Positions 51,840 to 62,880 of a stretch of DNA of 64,000 nucleotides are shown here, piece after piece. This DNA is from Nephrocerus scutellatus. Lineage: Eukaryota; Arthropoda; Insecta; Diptera; Pipunculidae. The stretch lies in NCBI GenBank assembly GCA_947095585.1, contig OX352761.1:53122019-53186018 (forward strand), in the 5' to 3' direction. The position numbers were made by a program, and so were the translations under genes. The number at the start of each line of letters is the position of its first letter. Positions within the stretch are counted from its first letter, which is position 1. The notes under the pieces were generated by a model. The model ran no database searches. It had not been told where the DNA came from and saw only the letters and a list, made by a program, of their open reading frames with translations.

Positions 51840-52879
51840 TGATATCAAGGCGCGTTCCGACAGCTAGGTAGATAAGACTACCTATGGCCTCTCGGTATGG
51901 TTACTTCACCATATTCGACGACTCGGATTTGGTCAGCGTTTGATTTGAATCAGACGGAGTTGACACGGGATTACAGGCAATCATTCCAAAGCGACGTAGA
52001 ATTTTGCTTGTGTATGCAGTCTGATGTATATGCAGAAAAACGTCACTTCGGCGATCCAGCTCCAGAACAAGAAAATATCCAGCTTCGAAAACTCTTGCAT
52101 CAAACTGTTGTTGTAAAAAACATATAATAGGTTCAATTAATTTTTCGTCAGTTGTTGCAATTAAGCCGTCATCTACATAAATTCCTAAAATTATTTAGTT
52201 ATTTCCATTTATAATCACGAATATGCATGGATCAGAAAGCTCGTTGTGAAGTTAAACCTTTTAATAAATGACGTAAATTTTCGGTTCCAACATCTCGACG
52301 ATTGCTCCAAGTCATGTAGGCTCTTTGCGAGTTTGTAGATTTTTCCAAACCATCGTCGAATTCCTTGGGTTTAATCATGTACACGTCATCTTTCAAATCA
52401 CTGTACAAGAATGCAGTTTTTACATCAAACTGCAGCACTTTCATTTTGCTTATGAATGCAGTTTTCACATCAAACTGCAGCACTTTCATTTTGCTTATGA
52501 AGACCAACGATAAAATTGTTCGAATTGATGCTAAATGAACAACAGGACTGAACGTCTCAAAGTAGTAGGCTCCATATTCCTCTGTAAAACCTCGAGCGAC
52601 CAAACGTGCTTTATGTCTGTCAACGCTGTCATCTGCATTCCACTTAACTTTAAATAACCATCGGTTATCAACCAGCTTCTGACCATTCAGTTTCTCAACC
52701 AACTTCCAGGTGTTGTTCTTGATCAACGAATCGTAATCGTCATTCATAGCAGCAGCCCACTGCTCTCGTTCTTCTGATTTTAGTGCCTCTTCGATAGTCC
52801 GCGGCTCTTCAATTGATGTATAGAAAACACATGGCTCAGTTGACGCATAAGCATTGTCACCTGTCATACGATTATACAT
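51840..52879 (-). pseudogene. copia reverse transcriptase with duplicated motif A
   Basis: Minus strand. 52232-52879 encodes the RT entry (RTIEEALKSEEREQWAAAM, NNTWKLVEKLNGQKLVDNRW, ARLVARGFTEEYGAYYFETF), then FISKMKVLQFDVKTA twice in a row and LYSDLKDDVYM. The repeat is 45 bp in frame (52411-52455, 52456-52500) and doubles motif A with its catalytic Asp. After a stop, 51840-52230 gives LGIYVDDGLIATTDEKL (YVDD box) and FDARVFEAGYFL. The downstream frame contains SKILRRFGM and VSTPSDSNAD. Confidence 0.87.
52411..52500 (-). repeat. 45-bp in-frame tandem duplication over RT motif A
   Basis: Two 45-bp units differing at one base (T/C near 52420/52465). Each encodes FISKMKVLQFDVKTA. Confidence 0.93.
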
Positions 52880-53640
52880 TTAAGTCTTTGAGCGTAATAA
52901 AATAAGTAATAGATTCTTCGTATCCAAATCACATAGTGACCCAGACACCTTTTGCTTTCGCTTTAGATTTTCTTCACCTTTGACACCACTGTCAGACCCA
53001 TTGCTATTATCACTGTATCATGGTAATTAGTGTCATCAGAACCCTTTCTTTTTTTCAGTCACCCTCAATAGCACCGCTTCATTTTTAATGAAAATTACAT
53101 CACGAGCAATATCTGCCTTGTCATTTAACGGATTCTAGACTCTGAATCCCTTTGTGTTGTCGTCGTATCCTACGAAGATACATTCCTCAGTTTTCGGTCA
53201 AATTTGAACTTAGCTTCGGAGCCAAAACACGTAGATGATCGAATTTTAAATTTTTACTATCTGGACGCCAGATACGTACATTGTGTCCACACTGTTTTGA
53301 TAGCCTCACGAATGCTTTGATCTTTCCAGCGACTGCAGACTTATTTCGTAGAAAATAAACAAATCGAAAAAGAGAAAAGTCATCATTCAAAAGTAAAAAA
53401 TACCTGGACCCGCCTAACGAGGTTTCTTGCATTGTTCCGCACACATCAGCGTGTACAAGGAGACCACATGTTGACGTTTGCTCTCGAATGACAAAACTGA
53501 ATTGATCTTGCTGACCGTATATGCACGCTTCGCTTGCAAAATCTTCATTTTCAATCGAAACGTCGTTTCTTTGTAGTACCTTTTTTACATGTGCAATATT
53601 TTGATGGCCAAAATGGCCATGCTAAGTCTTGAGAGAATTC
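52880..53640 (-). pseudogene. copia integrase remnant
   Basis: 53187-53444 on the minus strand: GTMQETSLGGSRYFLLLNDDF and LFRFVYFLRNKSAVAGKIKAF, the first Asp block of the copia integrase core. Preceding it, around 53450-53640, LLVHADVCGTMQ and a zinc-site region (HFGHQNIAHV) are readable with stops. Downstream RKFKFDRKLRNVSS-like and VGYDDNTKGF sequence at 53110-53210 is from the integrase end. A large part of the core, including the DDE glutamate, is not evident. Confidence 0.75.
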
Positions 53641-53789
53641 AGTTTTGTTGCCACATGCACCGTGATGGATTCCTCTTGTGACACACTTATCACTTTGAAC
53701 AGCATTCTGTACAGCTTAGATCGACGAACTCCTACTATAACGACACGATCATCTAGCAACATTTCAAAATTTGTTTTATTTAAGCGAAG

Positions 53790-54290
53790 CTATTTCTTAT
53801 TCCACTTCTTTCCATCGTATGCAAAAATGTCAATAACACCTTTCCCAACAGCTGTAATCTTTCGCCCATTTGCAACGTTCACGTTTACTGGTGGATTTAA
53901 CTCTTGGAAATTCAGAAACCGCTCTCTTCGATGACACTTATGTTCAGTAGCGACCGAGTCCATAAGCCACGTATGAATTTCACTCGAAGAAATCATTTCG
54001 ATGCACATAAATGCATTACTTGTTCCACCGTTCGATTAACTCGAATCCATTTCAGCTAAATCGTTCGGTTTCTTTTTCGCTTTGCAGTCCCTACGCCAGT
54101 GATCTGTTCCACCTCACTCAAAACATGCACCTCGTTTCTTCTGCTTGTCAAACCTGCGTGATTTTTGATTGCTCGAAAAATTTCGTTTTGCCAGCAGCAC
54201 GTTGTTTTTCTTCTGTACAGTCTGTGATTGTATTCGGCTTTCCTTTGTCATTAAACGAGCGTGCATATTTTCCAATGTACGTTCACTTTA
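53790..54290 (-). pseudogene. copia zinc knuckle and protease
   Basis: Near 54040-54150 the minus strand reads KKRGACFE, a stop, then GGTDHWRRDCKAKKK: a CCHC knuckle whose second Cys codon has become TGA. 53790-54008 is the protease start, HTWLMDSVATEHKCHRRE; the family active site is DSGA, so Gly is replaced by Val. Then FLNFQELNPPVNVNVANGRKI and GVIDIFAYDGKKW. Both lesions would inactivate the protein. Confidence 0.83.
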
Positions 54291-54720
54291 TGGTGTATAT
54301 TCACAAGCTCTACTAAAATGGAGATATTCCGTTGGTAAACCCAAAATAATTTTTGAAACTACCATTTGTTTAGATATTACTAATTCCAAATCCCTTAGTT
54401 GTTGCACAATCTCCTGAAGTTTTGATATGAACGACGCCATGTCATCTTGCGGATCTCTTACATAACTGTAATATCGTTGTTGCAAATATAAAATGCCGGT
54501 TTCATTTTTCTTTTCGAATACACTGTCTAGTCGATTCCACATTTCGAAAGAAGTTTCACAATTGATGATATGCACCATTCTTGTAACTGTTGTAACAATT
54601 GCCCGATGTGCCTTAATATCTTCTTTTTTCAAAATTGCAAGCTTTGCTGTTGTAATTTCTGGTCTTATTCTTTCGCCAGCTACAACTGCATATACGTCCA
54701 TGGATTTCAAAATAATTTTA
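54288..54720 (-). pseudogene. copia gag N-terminal domain
   Basis: About 140 codons on the minus strand, in frame: AILKKEDIKAHRAIVTTV, NCETSFEMWNRLDSVFEKK, LYLQQRYYSYVRDPQDDMAS, FISKLQEIVQQLRDLELVIS, KQMVVSKIILGLPTEYLHF. This is the gag helical domain of copia-type elements. It parallels the gag remnant at 27417-27886 (QQKFYSF / QQRYYSY). The frame stays open up to the stop near 54288. Confidence 0.88.
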
Positions 54721-54941
54721 ATTTAAAATTTCCACATGGACCATTATGACTGCGAAAACAGTTTCTACACTTTAACGATTTTGTTTTCCATTGCGCTCGG
54801 TTCGTTGTCAAAAATGTACAACAACAAACATACGTTCGAAGAGAGTTAGTGGTAGGAATATGTGCGCAGCAAAAAAATTAAAGCACTCTGTTCGTTGGCA
54901 AATAGTAAAAACAAAAAAAATCTTATTTCTTTAAAAATGTC

Positions 54942-55350
54942 AAAAAAAAACAACCCATAAAAAAATTATAATTTTTCATGTAAATTCTCTAAAAACCAAA
55001 AGTATACTGAATTCCACTATAAATGCTGAAATACAAAAACACATACGAAGCCCTGCAACCAACAACAAAACAACCCCAATCGTAAAGCAAGCAGCGTTGC
55101 CCACAGCTCACTGCGCACAGCGCACAACGCACACAGAACACAGTCATTATAGTATGAAATGATCTTATGCCGGGGAAAAAAATTTGTATGGGATCCCCCC
55201 GGCCCCGCGGCCCGATTACACTCAAATTAATAGAAAGATTTGTCACCGGAAATATACATTTGTGAAAAATTTCAATAAAATCGGAGTTTAGAAAGTGTGT
55301 TAAAAATTGATCACAAAATTCTGCCCACCAGCCACGTTAATATAGAGAAT
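54942..55350 (+). repeat. AACAACCCATAAAAA-family element, copy 5
   Basis: About 409 bp: AACAACCCATAAAAAAATTA start, GTTAATATAGAGAATTTAAA end, internal CCCCCGGCCCCGCGGCCCGA. Most similar to copy 4. It lies where the 5' LTR of the copia-type element would be expected. Confidence 0.75.
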
Positions 55351-55365
55351 TTAAAAATTAAAATA

Positions 55366-55800
55366 AAAACAGAGCCCATAAAAATGAAAACTTTTCTTGT
55401 AAATGCTCTAGTCTTGAAGAATTTGAAAATTTGAAGAAAATCGGAGAAACACATGTGTAGAAAATTTGAAGAAAATCGGGTACTTTTTTTTATAAAATTT
55501 GTATGGGTTCCCCCCGACCACGGGCGCGATCACTTCCAAATTTGTACAAAAAGTGGTGTCAATCGGAGATGCACATGTGTATAAAGTTCCACGACCCCGG
55601 GGCCCGATCACGAAATTTTTACAAAAAAAGTTATCGATGGGAAAAACACACCTCTGGTGACAACTTTTTGGAAGTAATCGGCCGCCATGGACAAAGGGTT
55701 CCCACGTAAGTTTTTATTTCGTTTATTTAAATAAAAGCCAATTCAAACTTGGCACACATGTGTATCTCCGATTAGAGAATTTACATGAAAATTTAAATTT
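55366..55800. repeat. AACAACCCATAAAAA-family element, copy 6, with inverted ends
   Basis: Left end AGCCCATAAAAATGAAAACT; right end AAATTTTTATGGGTGGTTTT, the inverse. Internal ACATGTGTA-GAAAATTTGAAG units repeat. This copy shows that the family start can occur at both ends, like a foldback. Confidence 0.65.
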
Positions 55801-56576
55801 TTATGGGTGGTTTTTTAATTTTTCCATATATCTAAAGTGCTCGGTTTTGTGCATTTGCATAGGGCACTAGTAAAATGCAGTTTCATCATTAATTTAACAT
55901 ATACGGAGCTAACAATAATAATAAATAAATAATGTTATTTCATAAAAAACAAAAGCGTGGGTGTTAAGTAGACTGAGCTATCTGAATAGATATATTATTT
56001 TCAAAAAATTTCAATTAAAAAAATTTAAAGTGCAATTTGTACAATACAATGTAATATGTTGGATTATACTCGTGACTTACAGCTTTCAATCATCATAGAA
56101 CATATTTGTGTATCATGTGGGTATGATTCAAATTTCATTGCGCACGATAGAACCAGAGTCAATCTAAAATGAAATAAATGTTGTCATGAATACAAAGAGA
56201 TATTATTTACGTACACTACGTTTCACTTGTTTAAGAACAATTATTCGAGTTTACTCATTAAGAATCGATTTTCATATATAGAAAAAAAATTACACAAAAC
56301 ATTTTATGGAGAGTGAAATTCAGTGTGAACTGGTTACGCGTTAACAAAAAGTGAAGTCGTTAGTTTTTGACCTTTCACACGACCTAGAGAGCTGTGAGCA
56401 GCTATATCTCACACAGCATTTTTGATATTCCGCATGTTACGGGTGTCGAGCCTGTGTGTGTCGTGTGTGGCCCATGTAATGCATGGAAAAGTGGAACTGG
56501 AATATATCTGCTTCTACTGGTCAGAATTTGATGAGACTTGTTTTAAAACAATTGCCGCGTAGCGCGTGTAAAAAAA
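55801..56576. other. unassigned, one CTAGGTCGTGTG-family unit
   Basis: AT-rich and noncoding. 56375-56490 carries a reverse unit (CACACGACCTAGAGAGCTGT, then CGCATGTTACGGGTGTCG). Nothing else recognised. Confidence 0.45.
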
Positions 56577-57003
56577 ATTAAAAAAAAACAACTCTTCGTT
56601 TAGACCCAAGTTGCTTTATTTGGATAAGATCTTAGGTACACAAACCTAGATCAAAATTTGAATCAATTTGTAGTAAAAATTACTTACAATATACAATATA
56701 CAAATAACATACAAATAACATAAACTGCTTCGTTGCATATTCCGCAAAGCAGAAAACAAATTGCAGCGATAACAAAAGTATGTTCCCAACATACTCCATT
56801 AACGAAAGGTAAAAATAAAGTATGTTCGCAACATACTCTCGTTACAAAACTGTGAACTTCGCTCAAGGTGCTAACGACAGCCGAAATGCAATCTGGGAAA
56901 TGCATTCTTCTCACGATAGGAGAAAATGCAATGTAAGCATAATTTGGTCTTATGCTGCGCTTGTCGTCTTCCGGTTTGAGCAACCTTGAACGAGAGTTCA
57001 ACA
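56577..57003 (-). repeat. BEL/Pao 3' LTR
   Basis: Right end firm: minus-strand polypurine GCGGGGAAGAA (57004-57014) is followed by TGTTGAAC. Left end tentative at TGT (56577), giving 427 bp. It contains a poly(A) signal (TTTATT on the plus strand, 56615-56620) and two GTATGTT..AACATAC palindromes near 56777 and 56820. Confidence 0.75.
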
Positions 57004-57064
57004 TTCTTCCCCGCGTTGAACAGAAGGTTTAACATATCAATGATAATTGAATTTAATTATTTAA

Positions 57065-58146
57065 TTATTGATAACTATTTTTGATATATACGAGTATATT
57101 ATATAAGTTGCTTAAACTAAATAATTCATCAATGTTTAACACGAATCTGCCTTCGGGGTGGTTCGGCGTCATGGGGACATCACTGCGGCCCTCGGTATTG
57201 GAACTGGCTTGATAATTTTCCTCGGCTTTCGGTAGCACAGTACGCATAGAAAAATCAAAATAGAGACTGCAATTAGTACCCCAATGAGTCCGATGCTATG
57301 GTGGATGTCATGGTGTTGGAGGTTAATTGGCAAGGTATCTTGAAATCTTTAGATGTTTTGCTTCAGCGCTGCGATTTCGGCTTCATGGCGTTGGTAAGAA
57401 GGGAGAGACACATTTAGCGTGGTATTTTAATCAGGAATAATGACATCCGTGAGGTTGCGGTAGGAATGACATCCTCATTACTGAAGGATATATATTATGC
57501 TCACGTATGGTCAGAAACTCTTGCTTCATGATGCAGTCCGGTTCTAGCTTTGCTATTCCTGAGCCGTGAATGGTTAGATGAGTTGTATTTGGACCACATA
57601 CTATATTTAGAGTTAATACTTGTATATTTAGAGTTAATACTTGTCGCAATGCTTAAATCCATTCGTTTGGATTGTGTCACCTGACCTTTGTCTTAGGCAG
57701 CTGTGCCAATCGCAAATATGGCTAAAAAGTGAAATCTCGCACGCATTAGCGATTGAGCCCTTATAATGTAAAGGACCTTGTTGCCTGCATAAATAATCTC
57801 CTTAATTAGTAGATGCACAACCTTCAACACCTTCTTCGGAGAGAGAAGAGTAGTGATCTCGATGTAGGTTTATTATAAGAAATGGTGATGTTGGTCGTAT
57901 TTCGGTGAACGTTTCATCTGCAAGTACTGGTACTGGAATCACATGAAATAATTCGAATGGTTCGGCTGATATCAATGGTATCCTGATTTTAAAAATGGCA
58001 TGATTTGGTAGAATTGTTCCTTTATTTGTCATTAAATTGTATAAGTTAGTTTGATCCAAGGTTGTTGTCGGAAGTCGTAAGTCCGAAGGTAAGTGTTCCA
58101 TTAAGCGTCGTAGCTCCTGGCTTAGCTGAGATGGGGGTAACAACAA
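57065..58146 (-). pseudogene. env-like glycoprotein remnant, C-terminal portion
   Basis: Env-like region of the BEL/Pao element, read on the minus strand. 57802-58146 is a middle segment. 57650-57800 is cysteine-containing ectodomain-like sequence. 57200-57290 shows a hydrophobic run (HSIGLIGVLIAVSILIFLCV) that looks like a membrane anchor, followed by a short basic/acidic tail to 57065. Frames change between segments. In env-bearing elements this protein is thought to derive from baculovirus-type fusion proteins. It is broken here and separated from its start by the duplication boundary at 58136. Confidence 0.7.
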
Positions 58147-58330
58147 TGGGCTAATTTTTCCATGTTGACTGTGAGTAATAACATCTAAGAGAAGCTAGGA
58201 TACGTTGAAAATTTGATGTGTTAGTCAAAGTTTGTATTGCAAGGGAGATAAATATGCTTGACAATTTTTCTTGATGAACTTCCTTAGCTATATTATCGAT
58301 TCGAGTTTTTAATTCATCAATCCTGTAGGT

Positions 58331-58579
58331 TTATTCTTCAAAATGTTGGGATATTGCCTCTTGATTTCGATTCATAAGGTGTACCGTGGCGGCGAGGAAT
58401 GATGTCTGATTCTTCATGTAAGATAGTAAGAGCTCTTCGTTTTCCTGCAGTCCGTCGACTGTATTTGACATTCGCTCGGCATATTCGGAATCCGAAACAC
58501 CAAATAATGCATTGGCTACATTTTCCACTAGATTTATGGCTCGCCGTTTTATTCGAGTATGGATAGAGGTGTGCGACAA
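58331..58579 (-). pseudogene. env-like protein, fusion-protein-like segment (unit 1)
   Basis: 82 codons, minus strand. Starts after a basic run (RIKRRAINLVENVANALFGV), which resembles the cleavage site and fusion-peptide region of insect retroelement and baculovirus F-type envelope proteins. A helical region with heptad-like spacing follows (SNTVDGLQENEELLLSYMKN, then HLMNRNQEAIS). The frame ends at a stop at 58331. The assignment is by pattern only. The identical segment recurs at 61003-61251. Confidence 0.6.
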
Positions 58580-58629
58580 TAGGTTATTGGTAGTTACCAG
58601 TTCCTTTGTAAGATGCTGAATGTGAGTTG

Positions 58630-59160
58630 TTATACTTCTACATACTGCTCCTTGGGGTTCATTCTATTGCACAGACCTTCCAGGAAGAAACTGACATTCT
58701 GGAAGAGCCTTAGTTCCTTGGCGTAAAGCTGCATAACATAATACGCTATAATATTCCAATCACTGAATATCATGCTCGCTGCGCCGATATTTTCGAAATA
58801 AATAACTGGATAAGCTTTGAACGGCTCCAGATGAATTGGTAGTCCTTGACTAATTGGAATTGTAAGTAAGACTAGTAACATCGTTACTACACTGGAACCC
58901 AATGAATATTTGATACGTTTCCTAGGTATTTCTTCTGTAGGAGATGTCGTCGGTGTCGATTTGTTGTTATCTTGAATAAACGTTGGTTCACTGTCGATTG
59001 GTAAGGGTGCTAGCTTATGTATTGGTCTTTTGAACAGCCCACTGGTAGTCTTAACTTCTACAACTCGAACTAAATTGTCATTTCCTCTAATGAATTTCAC
59101 AATTCTTCCTAGCTGCCACTGCATTGGCGGTAAGTTTTCGTGATTTATGACAACATACAT
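58630..59160 (-). pseudogene. integrase C-terminal domain joined to env-like start (unit 1)
   Basis: 176 codons, minus strand. The first 60 residues are the BEL/Pao integrase C-terminal domain (LPPMQWQLGRIVKFIRGNDN, VRVVEVKTTSGLFKRPIHKL). After a Ser/Thr-rich linker comes a hydrophobic segment (SSVVTMLLVLLTIPISQGLP), likely the signal peptide of the env-like protein, and an ectodomain-like stretch ending KEQYVEV. So pol and env-like sequence are continuous in one frame here. Unit 2 differs by one residue (Ala to Val near the ectodomain). Confidence 0.8.
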
Positions 59161-59330
59161 CCCAGGAGTAGCGTTATCTTGCTTGCTTCGCCATTTATTT
59201 TGATGCTGTAGCTCACATAGATATTCGTGTGACCAGCGCTGCCAAAATTGTGACTTTATTGCGGCGATAGTTCTCCATCAATAACTAAGGCTGGTGTTTA
59301 ACTCTGCTGATCTAGCATCGATTGTGGACG

Positions 59331-59651
59331 TTAAGGGTTCTCCGATAAGGAATGTTCCGGAGTCAGCGCAGAGAGATCGTTGAGATCTGATGACAGAGAC
59401 GTTGGTGGTCTTAAATTTAGAATTGGTTCTATCTCTATCATCAGTGTCTCGAGTTCTTCATAGGTAAGATTAGCCGATAAGAGATTGCGATTTAGAAAGT
59501 GCTTAGCTGATTTAACAGCGGCTTCCCATAAACCGTCAAAGTGTGGTGCTCGCGGTGGTATAAAATAGAATTGCATACTCCTTTCCGTGCAGAAAGATGC
59601 AATTTTTTCTTTGGATGCTGATGAATGTATGGATGGCTCTATATACTCCAA
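59331..59651 (-). pseudogene. integrase core, C-terminal half (unit 1)
   Basis: 106 codons, minus strand: [40 protein letters not shown], then [20 protein letters not shown] and [11 protein letters not shown]. The first E-containing block ([12 protein letters not shown]) carries the catalytic Glu of BEL/Pao integrases. The frame breaks at the upstream border (59649), where the 400-bp duplication begins, and at 59331. Confidence 0.88.
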
Positions 59652-60450
59652 CTAATTTCTCGCTCCAACGAAATTTGTCGCGTTGTCGCAGTAATGATTT
59701 TGACAATTACCTCTTCTTCCTGTGTACCGCTTAAGTGCACCTATGAATGCTTCAGTAGTAAGGTCGCTAACTACCTCAAAATATGTTGCCTTCGTTGTGA
59801 AACAACAAAATACTGCCACGTAGACCTTGCGCGGTTGTTTCCCTCTTATTTTAAAGTGTACCCAAACAGGTCTAAGAAAGTCTACTACCGTGGTCACGAA
59901 GGGTCGAGCCGATTATACCCGCTTTTCTGGTAGATCTCCCGTCACTTGCTAATTGGGTTTTGCTCTAGCACATCGAACACATTTTTGGACTACCCAACGA
60001 GCAAGTGTTTTTCCCTTAATGGGCCAATACTTCTGACGCACGGCTGCTGCAACTGATTTCTCGCTCCAACGAAATTTGTCGCGTTGTCGCAGTAATGATT
60101 TTGACAATTACCTCTTCTTCCTGTGTACCGCTTAAGTGCACCTATGAATGCTTCAGCAGTAAGGTCGCTAACTACCTCAAAATGTGTTGCCTTCGTTTGA
60201 AACAACAAAATACTGCCACGTAGACCTTGCGCGGTTGTTTCCCTCTTATTTTAAAGTGTACCCAAACAGGTCTAAAAAAGTCTACTACCGTGGTCACGAA
60301 GGGTCGAGCCGGTTGTACCCGCTTTTCTGGTAGATCTCCCATCACTTGCTAATTGGGTTTTGCTCTAGCACATCGAACACATTTTTGGACTACCGAACGA
60401 GCAAGTGTTTTTCCCTTAAAGGGCCAATACTTCTGACGCACGGCTGCTAA
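59649..60450 (-). repeat. 400-bp tandem duplication inside unit 1
   Basis: 59649-60049 and 60050-60450 (period 401, with a 1-bp indel). Both encode the integrase middle: KATYFEVVSDLTTEAFIGAL and YCDNATNFVGARN (second Asp block), with the zinc-site end CVRCARAKPN upstream. Copies differ at several bases (for example AATATG/AATGTG, TAATGGG/TAAAGGG). The same structure is at 62321-63122 in unit 2. Confidence 0.92.
59652..59897 (-). pseudogene. integrase core, second acidic block, first copy (unit 1)
   Basis: 81 codons: VDFLRPVWVHFKIRGKQPRK, VYVAVFCCFTTKATYFEVVS, TEAFIGALKRYTGRRGNCQN, YCDNATNFVGARN. Contains the YCDNATNFVGA second-Asp motif; the first-Asp region (usually a DYAGP-type block) has VHFKIRGK in its place and lacks a clear Asp. 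The same block recurs at 59990-60208 with one frame change. Confidence 0.85.
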
Positions 60451-60777
60451 CAATCCCTGTGGACCGACATGAAGATTGTTCTGGTGAATCTCTGTTATTA
60501 TTAATTTTGTGAGATCGTGGGTATATAGGAGCAAGATTGGGTGCTTCGCATCATAGCTTAATGCTGATGATTCTAGACGATCTTCTACACGAAGAATTCC
60601 TTCCTCATACACAAAGGGTGACAATCTGTTTAGCACGCTTTGATTTTGGACATATTTTCGATCGGATAGTTGTTTTAGATCTTCCTTAAACACTTGATGT
60701 AGCACTTCTTTCATTATAATATTGTTGGCCTGGTTTAGTTCGACCGACGACGGATGACCTGACAATCGTTTGTTCAT
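60349..60777 (-). pseudogene. integrase zinc-binding domain (unit 1)
   Basis: 142 codons, minus strand: linker after RNase H (LSGHPSSVELNQANNIIMKE, LKQLSDRKYVQNQSVLNRLS), FVYEEGILRVEDRLESSALS, HPILLLYTHDLTKLIITEIH, then NNLHVGPQGLLAAVRQKYWP and VVQKCVRCARAKPN. The two His and CVRC make an HHCC zinc site. The full-length partner in unit 2 (63021-63623) continues upstream. Confidence 0.88.
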
Positions 60778-61002
60778 ATTACAAGTCTTGCAGTTGTATA
60801 TAAATCTGGTAACAACAATGGGCTAATTTTTCCATGTTGACTGTGAGTAATAACATCTAAGAGAAGCTTGGATACGTTGAAAATTTGATGTGTTAGTCAA
60901 AGTTTGTATTGCAAGGGAGATAAATATGCTTGACAATTTTTCTTGATGAACTTCCTTAGCTATATTATCGATTCGAGTTTTTAATTCATCAATCCTGTAG
61001 GT

Positions 61003-61832
61003 TTATTCTTCAAAATGTTGGGATATTGCCTCTTGATTTCGATTCATAAGGTGTACCGTGGCGGCGAGGAATGATGTCTGATTCTTCATGTAAGATAGTA
61101 AGAGCTCTTCGTTTTCCTGCAGTCCGTCGACTGTATTTGACATTCGCTCGGCATATTCGGAATCCGAAACACCAAATAATGCATTGGCTACATTTTCCAC
61201 TAGATTTATGGCTCGCCGTTTTATTCGAGTATGGATAGAGGTGTGCGACAATAGGTTATTGGTAGTTACCAGTTCCTTTGTAAGATGCTGAATGTGAGTT
61301 GTTATACTTCTACATACTGCTCCTTGGGGTTCATTCTATTGCACAGACCTTCCAGGAAGAAACTGACATTCTGGAAGAGCCTTAGTTCCTTGGCGTAAAG
61401 CTGCATAACATAATACACTATAATATTCCAATCACTGAATATCATGCTCGCTGCGCCGATATTTTCGAAATAAATAACTGGATAAGCTTTGAACGGCTCC
61501 AGATGAATTGGTAGTCCTTGACTAATTGGAATTGTAAGTAAGACTAGTAACATCGTTACTACACTGGAACCCAATGAATATTTGATACGTTTCCTAGGTA
61601 TTTCTTCTGTAGGAGATGTCGTCGGTGTCGATTTGTTGTTATCTTGAATAAACGTTGGTTCACTGTCGATTGGTAAGGGTGCTAGCTTATGTATTGGTCT
61701 TTTGAACAGCCCACTGGTAGTCTTAACTTCTACAACTCGAACTAAATTGTCATTTCCTCTAATGAATTTCACAATTCTTCCTAGCTGCCACTGCATTGGC
61801 GGTAAGTTTTCGTGATTTATGACAACATACAT
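61003..61832 (-). pseudogene. env-like segment and integrase C-domain (unit 2)
   Basis: Same two frames as 58331-58579 and 58630-59160. The first is identical in protein sequence; the second differs by one residue. See the unit 1 entries for domains. Confidence 0.8.
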
Positions 61833-62002
61833 CCCAGGAGTAGCGTTATCTTGCTTGCTTCGCCATTTATTTTGATGCTGTAGCTCACATAGATATTCGT
61901 GTGACCAGCGCTGCCAAAATTGTGACTTTATTGCGGCGATAGTTCTCCATCAATAACTAAGGCTGGTGTTTAACTCTGCTGATCTAGCATCGATTGTGGA
62001 CG

Positions 62003-62880
62003 TTAAGGGTTCTCCGATAAGGAATGTTCCGGAGTCAGCACAGAGAGATCGTTGAGATCTGATGACAGAGACGTTGGTGGTCTTAAATTTAGAATTGGTT
62101 CTATCTCTATCATCAGTGTCTCGAGTTCTTCATAGGTAAGATTAGCCGATAAGAGATTGTGATTTAGAAAGTGCTTAGCTGATTTAACAGCGGCTTCCCA
62201 TAAACCGTCAAAGTTTGGTGCTCGCGGTGGTATAAAATAGAATTGCATACTCCTTTCCGTGCAGAAAGATGCAATTTTTTCTTTGGATGCTGATGAATGT
62301 ATGGATGGCTCTATATACTCCAACTAATTTCTCGCTCCAACGAAATTTGTCGCGTTGTCGCAGTAATGATTTTGACAATTACCTCTTCTTCCTGTGTACC
62401 GCTTAAGTGCACCTATGAATGCTTCAGTAGTAAGGTCGCTAACTACCTCAAAATATGTTGCCTTCGTTGTGAAACAACAAAATACTGCCACGTAGACCTT
62501 GCGCGGTTGTTTCCCTCTTATTTTAAAGTGTACCCAAACAGGTCTAAGAAAGTCTACTACCGTGGTCACGAAGGGTCGAGCCGATTATACCCGCTTTTCT
62601 GGTAGATCTCCCGTCACTTGCTAATTGGGTTTTGCTCTAGCACATCGAACACATTTTTGGACTACCCAACGAGCAAGTGTTTTTCCCTTAATGGGCCAAT
62701 ACTTCTGACGCACGGCTGCTGCAACTGATTTCTCGCTCCAACGAAATTTGTCGCGTTGTCGCAGTAATGATTTTGACAATTACCTCTTCTTCCTGTGTAC
62801 CGCTTAAGTGCACCTATGAATGCTTCAGCAGTAAGGTCGCTAACTACCTCAAAATGTGTTGCCTTCGTTTGAAACAACAA
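62003..62880 (-). pseudogene. integrase core with duplicated middle (unit 2)
   Basis: 62003-62323 is the core C-terminal half ([20 protein letters not shown]; His to Asn and Arg to His changes relative to unit 1). 62324-62569 and 62662-62880 are the two copies of the YCDNATNFVGARN block. Confidence 0.87.

Larger units (their letters stand above)
51743..54760 (-). mobile_element. degenerate copia-type element
   Basis: Minus strand, right to left: gag, zinc knuckle, protease, integrase, RT. This is the copia order (integrase before RT). Stops, frameshifts and a small in-frame duplication occur. A related degraded copy is at 42046-43200. RNase H is not seen, and the left end passes into LTR-like sequence holding a SINE. 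Confidence 0.85.
58136..60807 (-). repeat. 2672-bp tandem duplication, unit 1
   Basis: Matches 60808-63479 at a constant offset of 2672 with about six to ten base differences that I noticed. Starts GGTAACAACAATGG, ends TATAAATCT. No microhomology is seen at the junction. It holds the env-like start, integrase C-domain, integrase core and zinc domain. Confidence 0.95.
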
